This document shows positions 7,884 to 12,490 of a stretch of 41,601 bases of DNA, piece by piece. Where the stretch lies: the IMG/VR virus record IMGVR_UViG_3300037137_002010, positions 1 through 41,601 of that record. One strand, 5' to 3'. The notes beneath the pieces are model-generated. The model worked only from the letters and a program-made list of their open reading frames with translations. It searched no databases and was not told the DNA's origin. The stretch's first letter is position 1. Every line of letters starts with the position of its first letter. Source of the DNA: a virus. The translations under genes and the position numbers were made by a program.

Positions 7884-8174
7884 ATGTTACGAATTATGAA
7901 CGAAGAACAAGTCAAGCAAACCCTGAAGGGCCTGAATGCGCGCGGGACAATTGCCCGGGCATTCCTGGCGGTGTTGGATCAACACATCGAGACCTGGCGC
8001 ACCGGTGCGATCGCGCCGACGCCGCCCAACCGCGATTACAGCGCCGGCGCGGCTTACGGCCTCGAACTTACCCGCAGCGCCATCATTGACATGCTATCGC
8101 CCGGCGAGGCTGATGAATCGTCGCTGCTGACCAAGCCGCCGGTGAAGGTGAGTTGGTGGAAAAAATGTTTCTGA
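7884..8174 (+). CDS. Hypothetical protein, 96 residues
   Basis: I do not recognise this protein. Starts are possible at 7884 (MLRIMNEEQ) or at 7896 (MNEEQVKQT), the second after a short A-rich stretch. It is a soluble, mainly helical protein: a helix around IARAFLAVLDQHIETW, a Pro-rich turn, and a C-terminal VSWWKKCF. It is 3 bases from the portal stop, so it is co-transcribed with it. Position fits a small morphogenesis or assembly protein. No evidence goes beyond that. Confidence 0.75.
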   Translation: MLRIMNEEQVKQTLKGLNARGTIARAFLAVLDQHIETWRTGAIAPTPPNRDYSAGAAYGLELTRSAIIDMLSPGEADESSLLTKPPVKVSWWKKCF

Positions 8175-8211
8175 AAGAAAGTGTAATAACCATCAAAACT
8201 GAAAGGCACAT

Positions 8212-8499
8212 ATGATCGAAGGACTCAAAACTATAATCTCCGGACCTGAACTCGCGCAACTCTGCGAAAACAAAGCGCTATATCACGAAGGCCGCGTGAG
8301 CGCCTTGTCCACGGCAAAATCGGCAATGTCGGAATCCGATCCGGGTCTGACGGGCGCGCAGACAGTCATCGACGGCCACAACGCGAAAGTGACCGAGTTC
8401 CGATTCATCGGCTCTTACATCAAGCCGACTGAAGCCTACCTGCTCAGTTATGACGACCTGCTCAAGTTGGGAGTCGCAGGTGTGGTTGCCGAGGGCTAA
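8212..8499 (+). CDS. Hypothetical protein at the left edge of the cassette array, 95 residues
   Basis: The ATG at 8212 is preceded by gaaaggcacat, a reasonable Shine-Dalgarno. The protein has a helical N-terminal half (ELAQLCENKALYHEGRVSAL) and a strand-rich C-terminal half (EFRFIGSYIKPTEAYLL). I do not recognise it. Its TAA stop (8497-8499) lies inside the 7-bp box GGCTAAC at the left edge of the cassette array. A cut GGCTAA^C leaves the whole gene intact, so it was probably a native phage gene present before the cassettes arrived. Confidence 0.78.
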   Translation: MIEGLKTIISGPELAQLCENKALYHEGRVSALSTAKSAMSESDPGLTGAQTVIDGHNAKVTEFRFIGSYIKPTEAYLLSYDDLLKLGVAGVVAEG

Positions 8500-8598
8500 C
8501 GAAAAGCTGAGCGACTGACATGAGCGCGCCGATGACATCCGATTGCAACCAAGACGCTGCCCGCGCTCATGGCAGTTCGCTCCAGCGTCTTGTTAGCC
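8494..8598 (-). repeat. attC-like site 1
   Basis: Outer boxes GGCTAAC (8494-8500) and GTTAGCC (8592-8598). Inner boxes gctgagcga and tcgctccagc pair with one bulged C and one bulged T. The start codon of the cytosine methyltransferase (8520) lies in the loop. The left box also holds the stop of the preceding native gene. The interior is almost identical to site 11. Confidence 0.88.
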
Positions 8599-9263
8599 GC
8601 CGTCCCCGTGCTCTGGACCTGTTTTGCTGTGCGGGCGGGGCGAGCATGGGGCTGCAACGCGCCGGATTCGATGTGACCGGAATGGACATCGCGCACCAAC
8701 CGCGATACCCGTTCGCGTTCGTCCAAGGCGATGCGCTCAAAGCTGACCTGTCCGGCTTCGATTTCGTGTGGGCGTCGCCTCCGTGCCAGCGATACACGCG
8801 AGCACAGAACGCCGCCAAGAATGCCGACGCTCATCCCGACCTTGTGGCGCCAATGCGAGCCAAGCTCGAAGCATGGGGTGGACTGTGGATCATGGAAAAT
8901 GTAGTCGGAGCTCCGCTGCGTAATCCGGCCACGGTATGCGGCCTGGCTCTCGGGCTTAAGGTAAAACGGCACCGGCTCTTTGAGAGCAACGTCCTGCTGA
9001 TGGTGCCACCGTGCCCGAGCCACGACCAAGACTACTACGTAATCTTCGGACACGAGGTGCGCAATCGGCGCCACGGGCAAGCCGCTGGCCGAAAGAACAA
9101 AATCGCCGAAGGCCGCAAGGCGATGGGTATAAACTGGATGACACGCGGCGAACTCTCCGAGGCAATCCCGCCGGCCTATTCGGAGTTCTTGGGGCGTCAG
9201 ATACTCGCGGCGCTCAAGGCGGCTAACGACCGAACTGAGCGACCGGCGCTCCCAACGATATGA
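8520..9263 (+). CDS. DNA (cytosine-5) methyltransferase, cassette 1
   Basis: The 247 residues carry the C5-methyltransferase motifs in order: LDLFCCAGGASMG (motif I, S-adenosylmethionine site, about residues 33-45), SPPCQR (motif IV with the catalytic Cys, about 87-92), WIMENV (motif VI, about 123-128), HRLFES (motif VIII), and AIPPAYSEFLGRQIL (motifs IX-X) near the end. It is short for the family but complete, as in phage orphan methyltransferases. It would methylate phage DNA and so help evade host restriction. The first 26 residues (through GSSLQRLV) and the last dozen (after AANDRTERP) are encoded by attC sites, not by the enzyme fold. The ATG at 8520 is needed because no later start precedes motif I. 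The stop overlaps the next start (ATGA). Confidence 0.95.
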   Translation: MSAPMTSDCNQDAARAHGSSLQRLVSRRPRALDLFCCAGGASMGLQRAGFDVTGMDIAHQPRYPFAFVQGDALKADLSGFDFVWASPPCQRYTRAQNAAKNADAHPDLVAPMRAKLEAWGGLWIMENVVGAPLRNPATVCGLALGLKVKRHRLFESNVLLMVPPCPSHDQDYYVIFGHEVRNRRHGQAAGRKNKIAEGRKAMGINWMTRGELSEAIPPAYSEFLGRQILAALKAANDRTERPALPTI

Positions 9264-9311
9264 CTACACCGAAGACGCCCGCGCCGGTTCGCTCCAGTGA
9301 GCTTGTTGTGC
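9221..9311 (-). repeat. attC-like site 2
   Basis: Outer boxes GGCTAAC (9221-9227) and GTTGTGC (9305-9311). The two do not match each other but match the far boxes of their own cassettes. Inner boxes actgagcga and tcgctccagt keep the bulged C, and stem gaccggcgc/gcgccggttc follows. The loop holds the ATGA overlap at 9260-9263. Confidence 0.87.
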
Positions 9312-9487
9312 ATTGGCTCGCAGGTGAACCGCCGTGGACGCTGATAGCGTGCAACACCAAAGGTCAAGAACGCTGCGTGATGACACGAGCCGGCTGGAAG
9401 GCGACGTGCAAGCTGTGCCGGCGGCACTACGAAGATACGAAGCGGCGTTTGCACAACGCAGAACTGAGCGACAGCCGCCCTCTATGA
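9260..9487 (+). CDS. Small Cys-containing protein, cassette 2 (75 residues)
   Basis: I do not recognise this protein. The core is HWLAGEPPWTLIACNTKGQE followed by WKATCKLCRRHYED. The CKLC pair with upstream Cys and downstream His could bind zinc. The N-terminal PAPVRSSELV and the C-terminal HNAELSDSRPL are encoded by the flanking attC sites. It starts at the ATGA overlap with the methyltransferase and ends at an ATGA overlap with the next gene. No membrane segment is present. Confidence 0.75.
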   Translation: MTTPKTPAPVRSSELVVHWLAGEPPWTLIACNTKGQERCVMTRAGWKATCKLCRRHYEDTKRRLHNAELSDSRPL

Positions 9488-9543
9488 CTACCGAACTACC
9501 AACGACGTGCGAGGCGGCTGTTCGCTCCAGTGACTTGTTAGGC
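9451..9543 (-). repeat. attC-like site 3
   Basis: Outer boxes GCACAAC (9451-9457) and GTTAGGC (9537-9543). GCACAAC is the exact complement of GTTGTGC at the start of the same cassette, a rare box variant shared only by this pair. Inner boxes actgagcga/tcgctccagt, stem cagccgcc/ggcggctg. The loop holds ATGA 9484-9487. Confidence 0.87.
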
Positions 9544-9819
9544 CCATTGACGTATCAGCCTGAAATCTGGCGCGTCGAAAAGGACACCATCTACGCCGCA
9601 ATCCCAGCCGTGGAATCGGGACTCGAATACGCACGGGAATGCCTCGCAACTCACGAAACGAATCTCGGCATGACAACGCTGAAAAACAAGACGTGGGCCG
9701 AGACGATGGAGAAAGACATCCGCCACATGGAGCGCACGCTGGAAATGCTGCGAGCGTGTGGGCCTAACGTCCGGGATGAGCTACCGCCGCCCGGACAGAA
9801 AGGAATAAATGCAACCTGA
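9484..9819 (+). CDS. Hypothetical protein, cassette 3 (111 residues)
   Basis: The start at 9484 overlaps the previous stop. After an attC-encoded leader (EAAVRSSDLLGP) comes a helical protein: YAAIPAVESGLEYARECLATHE, then KNKTWAETMEKDIRHMERTLEML, rich in charged residues and likely two to three helices. I do not recognise the family. The C-terminal tail after CGPNVRDE is encoded by site 4. It is the only cassette gene in which the outer box G is read as the third codon base. It overlaps the start of the next gene by 11 bases. Confidence 0.72.
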   Translation: MTTELPTTCEAAVRSSDLLGPLTYQPEIWRVEKDTIYAAIPAVESGLEYARECLATHETNLGMTTLKNKTWAETMEKDIRHMERTLEMLRACGPNVRDELPPPGQKGINAT

Positions 9820-9893
9820 CGCTCAAAACTCTCAGCAACCGCCCGACGAAGCCCAAAGCTGGGCGGCGGTTAGCTCCATCCCGCTTGTTCGGC
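9762..9893 (-). repeat. attC-like site 4 (longest)
   Basis: Outer boxes GCCTAAC (9762-9768) and GTTCGGC (9887-9893). Inner boxes gatgagcta and tagctccatc differ from the usual pair at both ends but still pair, again with one extra C. A long stem ccgccgccc/gggcggcgg follows. The larger loop carries the next start codon at 9809. Confidence 0.87.
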
Positions 9894-10090
9894 CAGTCCG
9901 TTGCTGGTTCTGCAATCAGCAGATGCACTATGCCGGAGACCCTAGACATGAACCCGAAGTGCGTGTGGAAGTCCACACCGACGCGAAAATCATGCGGTGC
10001 TTCAGCGAGTTCTACGCTCATGTGCGCTGCTGGTCTGCCGCGATTGCGCCGAACGACCAAGCTGAGGCGCGGCGAGAAAGAAAGTCATGA
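9809..10090 (+). CDS. Small Cys/His-rich protein, cassette 4 (93 residues)
   Basis: The core RCWFCNQQMHY with later RCFSEFYAHVRCW gives a CxxC plus His/Cys arrangement that could hold a zinc ion. I cannot name the family. The leader MQPDAQNSQQPPDEAQSW and AAVSSIPLVRP come from attC site 4, and the tail after IAPNDQAEARR from site 5. The preceding ggaataa may act as a Shine-Dalgarno (aggaataaATG). The stop overlaps the MazG-like gene's start (ATGA 10087-10090). Confidence 0.75.
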   Translation: MQPDAQNSQQPPDEAQSWAAVSSIPLVRPVRCWFCNQQMHYAGDPRHEPEVRVEVHTDAKIMRCFSEFYAHVRCWSAAIAPNDQAEARRERKS

Positions 10091-10139
10091 TTGAAACCAA
10101 GACCCAACCCGAGCCGTTGCCTCCAGCGACTGGTTCGGT
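10048..10139 (-). repeat. attC-like site 5
   Basis: Outer boxes GCCGAAC (10048-10054) and GTTCGGT (10133-10139). Inner boxes gctgaggc and gcctccagc: the change from the usual gagcg to gaggc is matched on the other arm (cgctc to gcctc), keeping the bulged C. The stem after the inner box is less perfect than in the others. Confidence 0.84.
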
Positions 10140-10395
10140 TGCCCTGTCGAACATCCTCTTTGAGCGGCGAAGGCAGGACAGCAAATGGGGCGTGCAGAAC
10201 CACGACATGGAGAAGTGGCTCGTCATCCTGCAAGAGGAGTGCGGGGAAGCGGCCGAAGCCGCACTCGACAATGACGGATGGAAATACCGTGACGAGATGG
10301 TACACGTTTCCGCCGTCGCACTGGCCGCAGTGGAATGCTTTGACCGACGCTTTCCAAGTTCACCGAACGTCCGAACTGAGCGACCCGGCCCATGA
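10087..10395 (+). CDS. MazG-like nucleotide pyrophosphohydrolase, cassette 5
   Basis: The 102 residues match the short phage MazG-like proteins: FERRRQDSKWG and HDMEKWLVILQEECGEAAEAAL, carrying the Glu-rich EExxE magnesium-binding helix (about residues 47-61), then YRDEMVHVSAVALAAVE, which supplies the second acidic helix. Such enzymes hydrolyse (d)NTPs to monophosphates. In phages they are thought to alter nucleotide or alarmone pools. The fold needs dimers or tetramers. The first 17 or so residues are attC leader and the tail PNVRTERPGP is attC-encoded. The stop overlaps the next start (ATGA). Confidence 0.85.
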   Translation: MIETKTQPEPLPPATGSVALSNILFERRRQDSKWGVQNHDMEKWLVILQEECGEAAEAALDNDGWKYRDEMVHVSAVALAAVECFDRRFPSSPNVRTERPGP

Positions 10396-10455
10396 AGACT
10401 CCCGAATTGCAACCGAGACGCGATGGCCGGGTTCGCTCCAGTGAGCTTGTTGGGC
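10362..10455 (-). repeat. attC-like site 6
   Basis: Outer boxes ACCGAAC (10362-10368) and GTTGGGC (10449-10455). Inner boxes actgagcga/tcgctccagt with bulged C, stem cccggcc/ggccggg with a bulged T between. The loop holds ATGA 10392-10395. Confidence 0.87.
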
Positions 10456-10682
10456 TGCCGTGGATCAATGTCCTGAAAATCAGCGCATCCGAAAGCGTCC
10501 ACATATCGGGAAACAGCGCGAAAATCTGGATACAATGGAACAAAGGTGAAAAGCGATACGACTTCGAGATGGCCGGAGAAGCTGCCGGGCAACTGTGCAA
10601 CTGCATCCTGGCTCAAATGCGTAAAGGACTCCCGAAGAAATATCCATACGTGAAGCAGCCCAACGACCAAGCTCACACATGA
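10392..10682 (+). CDS. Hypothetical protein, cassette 6 (96 residues)
   Basis: After the leader MKTPELQPRRDGRVRSSELV, the body is strand-rich (INVLKISASESVHISGNSAKIWIQWN, broken here for length: the repeats of Ser and Ile suggest a small beta fold), then GEKRYDFEMAGEA and a helix leading to ILAQMRKGLPKKYP. I do not recognise the family. The tail PNDQAHT is encoded by attC site 7. It is linked to both neighbours by ATGA overlaps. Confidence 0.72.
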   Translation: MKTPELQPRRDGRVRSSELVGLPWINVLKISASESVHISGNSAKIWIQWNKGEKRYDFEMAGEAAGQLCNCILAQMRKGLPKKYPYVKQPNDQAHT

Positions 10683-10755
10683 GGGCCGCCAACCAAACTC
10701 CCGAATCGCTCCCGAGCCCGGCGCGGCCCTCATTGTGTGCAGCGCCTTGTTCGGC
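10658..10755 (-). repeat. attC-like site 7 (divergent inner boxes)
   Basis: Outer boxes GCCCAAC (10658-10664) and GTTCGGC (10749-10755). Inner boxes gctcacac and gtgtgcagc are unlike the common gctgagcg pair, yet pair with each other with the same single bulged C. Stem atgagggccgc/gcggccctcat follows. The start codon ATG 10679 is in the stem itself. Confidence 0.86.
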
Positions 10756-10894
10756 AATTCGCATCGGACAGTTCCGTGTGAGCAAGCTCGGAGCCGGAAA
10801 ATGCTGGATAGCAAATAGCGATGGAGAAGGCATGGAAACGTCCGAAGCAAAACTAGCCGAGCATATAGGCGACTACTTCAAACGGGAGTTTTGA
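10679..10894 (+). CDS. Hypothetical protein, cassette 7 (71 residues)
   Basis: The attC-encoded leader runs to about residue 26 (through LCAAPCSA). The body then reads IGQFRVSKLGAGKCWI, a small strand pair, followed by GEGMETSEAKLAEHIGDYFKREF, an amphipathic helix. Very short proteins with a GEGMETSE...YFK pattern occur in phage and cassette regions, with unknown role. The stop is before the attC box, so this gene has no attC-encoded tail. The next start is 37 bases downstream. Confidence 0.7.
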   Translation: MRAANQTPESLPSPARPSLCAAPCSAIRIGQFRVSKLGAGKCWIANSDGEGMETSEAKLAEHIGDYFKREF

Positions 10895-10895
10895 C

Positions 10896-11002
10896 GCCGA
10901 ACGATAGAGGTCAGGCACGGCGCGACAACCAATGACTATGGAAAACACGACAGACACAAAACTACCAGCGAGCCCGCCGTTGCCTGCACCGGCTGGTTCG
11001 GG
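10896..11002 (-). repeat. attC-like site 8 (divergent inner boxes)
   Basis: Outer boxes GCCGAAC (10896-10902) and GTTCGGG (10996-11002). Inner boxes ggtcaggca and tgcctgcacc are another non-standard but mutually complementary pair with the same bulged C. Stem cggcg/cgccg and a longer loop carry the ATG at 10932. Confidence 0.86.
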
Positions 11003-11183
11003 GCGACGGCGACGATGCCAATGGCTCGTGGAACTGAAAGGATGGCGCGACTGCGGCAGGCTGGCCACGCACATCCGAAGCGACTGCGGCCTGGCGTACT
11101 GTGCCGACCATGCGCGCCTGATGCTGCCATATACCACATTCCAAACCATTGCCCCGAACGAAAAGGTGAGCGATGGCCTCTGA
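10932..11183 (+). CDS. Small Cys/His-rich protein, cassette 8 (83 residues)
   Basis: A Pro-rich leader (LPASPPLPAPAGSG) leads into RRRRCQWLVELKGWRDCG, then SDCGLAYCADHARL. Four Cys and two His in this order suggest a small zinc-binding knuckle. I cannot name the family. The ATG could be 10932 or 10938 in the same frame. The tail APNEKVSDGL is encoded by site 9. The end overlaps the next gene's start by 11 bases. Confidence 0.74.
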   Translation: MTMENTTDTKLPASPPLPAPAGSGRRRRCQWLVELKGWRDCGRLATHIRSDCGLAYCADHARLMLPYTTFQTIAPNEKVSDGL

Positions 11184-11239
11184 AAACTCTCGAATTGTGA
11201 GCGGCGTTGAAGGCCATTCGCTCGACCGCCTGGTTCGGT
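11153..11239 (-). repeat. attC-like site 9 (shortest)
   Basis: Outer boxes CCCGAAC (11153-11159) and GTTCGGT (11233-11239). CCCGAAC pairs exactly with GTTCGGG at the start of the same cassette. Inner boxes ggtgagcga/tcgctcgacc keep one bulge, but here it is G rather than C. Stem tggcc/ggcca follows. The loop carries ATG 11173. Confidence 0.86.
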
Positions 11240-11445
11240 GGATTCCCGTCGCGGAGAAACTGCCGGAGGGGGATGAAGTCCTATACTGGGACGGCGAGCA
11301 AGTCAGCACGTTCTTCCCATGCACAGGAGACACTCCCGAAAATGAGGCGGCGGCGCGATGTGCGTCCTTCGGGATCACGCACTGGATGCCAATGCCAATT
11401 CCACCGAACGACCAAGCTGAGCGACTGCCGGCCCAAAAACTATGA
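11173..11445 (+). CDS. DUF551 domain protein, cassette 9
   Basis: The 90 residues contain the DUF551 signature: RWIPVAEKLPEGDEVLYWDG near residues 22-42 and ITHWMPMPIPP near the end, with the conserved Trp-His-Trp pattern. DUF551 proteins are common in phages and prophages; their function is not established. The leader MASENSRIVSGVEGHSLDRLV is attC-derived, and the tail PNDQAERLPAQKL comes from site 10. The natural DUF551 ending (MPIPP) lies right at the cassette edge, so the tail is an addition. The stop overlaps the next start (ATGA). Confidence 0.9.
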   Translation: MASENSRIVSGVEGHSLDRLVRWIPVAEKLPEGDEVLYWDGEQVSTFFPCTGDTPENEAAARCASFGITHWMPMPIPPNDQAERLPAQKL

Positions 11446-11493
11446 ATACAACTGAGACGCAATCCGGCAGTTCGCTCCAGCGCCTTGTTCGGC
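11403..11493 (-). repeat. attC-like site 10
   Basis: Outer boxes ACCGAAC (11403-11409) and GTTCGGC (11487-11493). Inner boxes gctgagcga/tcgctccagc with bulged C, stem ctgccgg/ccggcag with bulged T. The loop holds ATGA 11442-11445. Confidence 0.88.
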
Positions 11494-11726
11494 GTTGGTA
11501 CGTCACGACCAACTGCGGAATGGCTGCGAAGGGAGACAACGGCGATAACCCGCCGTGGCTCGGGCGGTGCTGGGGATTCTGGCTTCCGCGCCTTCGGTGG
11601 AACGGCGGCAAGCACTGGCGGGGCGAGTGCTGCGACGTGACCGCCCAATGGCTCTGCTTTTGGTGGGGCTTCACAATATGGCCGCACGCGAAACCAACGC
11701 CGCCGAACGAAAAGCTGAGCGACTGA
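11442..11726 (+). CDS. Trp/Cys-rich hypothetical protein, cassette 10 (94 residues)
   Basis: Eleven Trp and several Cys in a short protein: RRWYVTTNCGM, PPWLGRCWGFWLP, KHWRGECCD, WLCFWWGFTIWP. The hydrophobic C-terminal part could touch a membrane or form a disulfide/zinc-stabilised fold. I do not recognise it. The leader GSSLQRLV and the tail PPNEKLSD are attC-encoded. The stop is 1 base before the next ATG (TGACATG arrangement with the second methyltransferase). Confidence 0.72.
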   Translation: MNTTETQSGSSLQRLVRRWYVTTNCGMAAKGDNGDNPPWLGRCWGFWLPRLRWNGGKHWRGECCDVTAQWLCFWWGFTIWPHAKPTPPNEKLSD

Positions 11727-11806
11727 CATGAGCGCGCCAACGACATCCGATTCCAACCAAGACGCTGCCCGCGCTCATGGCAGTTCGCTCCAGCGTCTGG
11801 TTGGGC
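11702..11806 (-). repeat. attC-like site 11
   Basis: Outer boxes GCCGAAC (11702-11708) and GTTGGGC (11800-11806). The interior, from the first C to the last spacer, is nearly identical to site 1 (three differences in about 90 bases). Both sites open a DNA methyltransferase gene. Inner boxes gctgagcga/tcgctccagc with bulged C. The loop carries ATG 11728. Confidence 0.88.
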
Positions 11807-12441
11807 GTCATTCCACGGCGACTCTCATACTGGGCGACTCTGAAACGATGGACAGAATCGAAGCCGATGCGCTCGTGACTGACCCGCCGTATGGCCACGG
11901 CTACAAATCAAACGGCTGCTGCCTCGTGAAGAAAGGTAACTGGCAACCGACGCAAGGCCCGAAGCCTCTCGAATGGAATGAGCAGCCGTTCGACCCGGCG
12001 CGATGGCTGAACTACCCGACCGTAATCCTGTGGGGTGCGAACCACTACGCGAGCCGCCTGCCAGACTCTCCTGCGTGGTATGTCTGGGACAAGCGCGACG
12101 GCGTGGGCGAAAACAATCTCTCGGACTGCGAACTCGCATGGTGCAACGTCGGCGGCAGCGCACGGCTGAAACGTCACCTGTGGATGGGACTATGCCGCGA
12201 CTCTGAAATCGGAAGCCACCTGCACCCGACGCAAAAGCCGGTGGTCGTGATGGCGTGGGCAATGGAGAGGGCGAAAATCAAGAAAGGCGCAACCGTGCTA
12301 GACCCATACATGGGCAGCGGGACAACCGGAATCGCGGCAATCCGCCTCGGCATGAATTTCATCGGCATCGAACGGGATGCCGAATACTACAAACTGGCGT
12401 GCGACCGTATCGCGCACGAACTGGATGGCGCGTTGCTATGA
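11728..12441 (+). CDS. DNA methyltransferase, N6-adenine/N4-cytosine type, cassette 11
   Basis: The 237 residues contain the catalytic DPPYGHGY (about residues 52-59) before the S-adenosylmethionine motif DPYMGSGTTGIAA (about 192-204). This order places it in the beta-type amino-methyltransferases, with TQKPVVVM preceding motif I as usual. The final IGIERDAEYYKLAC is a standard ending. It would modify adenine or cytosine N4 in phage DNA, probably as an orphan anti-restriction enzyme; no nuclease partner is adjacent. The first 25 residues (to SSLQRLV) are nearly the same as in the cassette 1 methyltransferase because both come from near-identical attC DNA. The stop precedes the last outer box. 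Confidence 0.95.
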   Translation: MSAPTTSDSNQDAARAHGSSLQRLVGRHSTATLILGDSETMDRIEADALVTDPPYGHGYKSNGCCLVKKGNWQPTQGPKPLEWNEQPFDPARWLNYPTVILWGANHYASRLPDSPAWYVWDKRDGVGENNLSDCELAWCNVGGSARLKRHLWMGLCRDSEIGSHLHPTQKPVVVMAWAMERAKIKKGATVLDPYMGSGTTGIAAIRLGMNFIGIERDAEYYKLACDRIAHELDGALL

Positions 12442-12442
12442 C

Positions 12443-12449
12443 GCCCAAC
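12443..12449 (-). other. Right boundary box of the cassette array (attI-like or secondary site)
   Basis: GCCCAAC here is the exact complement of GTTGGGC at 11800, so it closes cassette 11. No inner box or partner follows. On the minus strand the sequence reads atctgcgtGTTGGGC, that is, a lone GTT core without fold-back arms. This is how an attI or a secondary integration site would look in the inferred minus-strand orientation. Joining 8499 to 12449 would restore the native sequence. Confidence 0.6.
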
Positions 12450-12490
12450 ACGCAGATATGCAACTCTGATCGGATGCCTGGGGATCATAA

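Larger units (their letters stand above)
8494..12449 (-). mobile_element. Integron-type gene-cassette array without integrase (11 cassettes)
   Basis: Eleven small genes are separated by 11 folded sites of 87-132 bp, each with the attC layout: 7-bp box RYYYAAC, spacer, inner box, variable middle, inner box with a bulge, spacer, complementary box of GTTRRRY type. Every cassette's own two outer boxes match perfectly while boxes of neighbours differ, as expected if cassettes were joined one by one at a single exchange point. The bulged bases are on the plus-strand 3' arm. In known attC sites the extra bases are in the 5' arm, so the recombination orientation here is probably the minus strand, opposite to the genes. 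Exchange would then be at plus-strand RYYYAA^C, giving cassettes 8500-9226, 9227-9456, 9457-9767, 9768-10053, 10054-10367, 10368-10663, 10664-10901, 10902-11158, 11159-11408, 11409-11707 and 11708-12448. No integron integrase is in the window. Confidence 0.88.

Noticed and set aside
10002-11756. Minus-strand open frames through the cassette array (282 and 264 codons)
   Set aside because: They cross several attC sites and cassette borders and lack domains. The plus strand carries clear methyltransferase, MazG-like and DUF551 genes.
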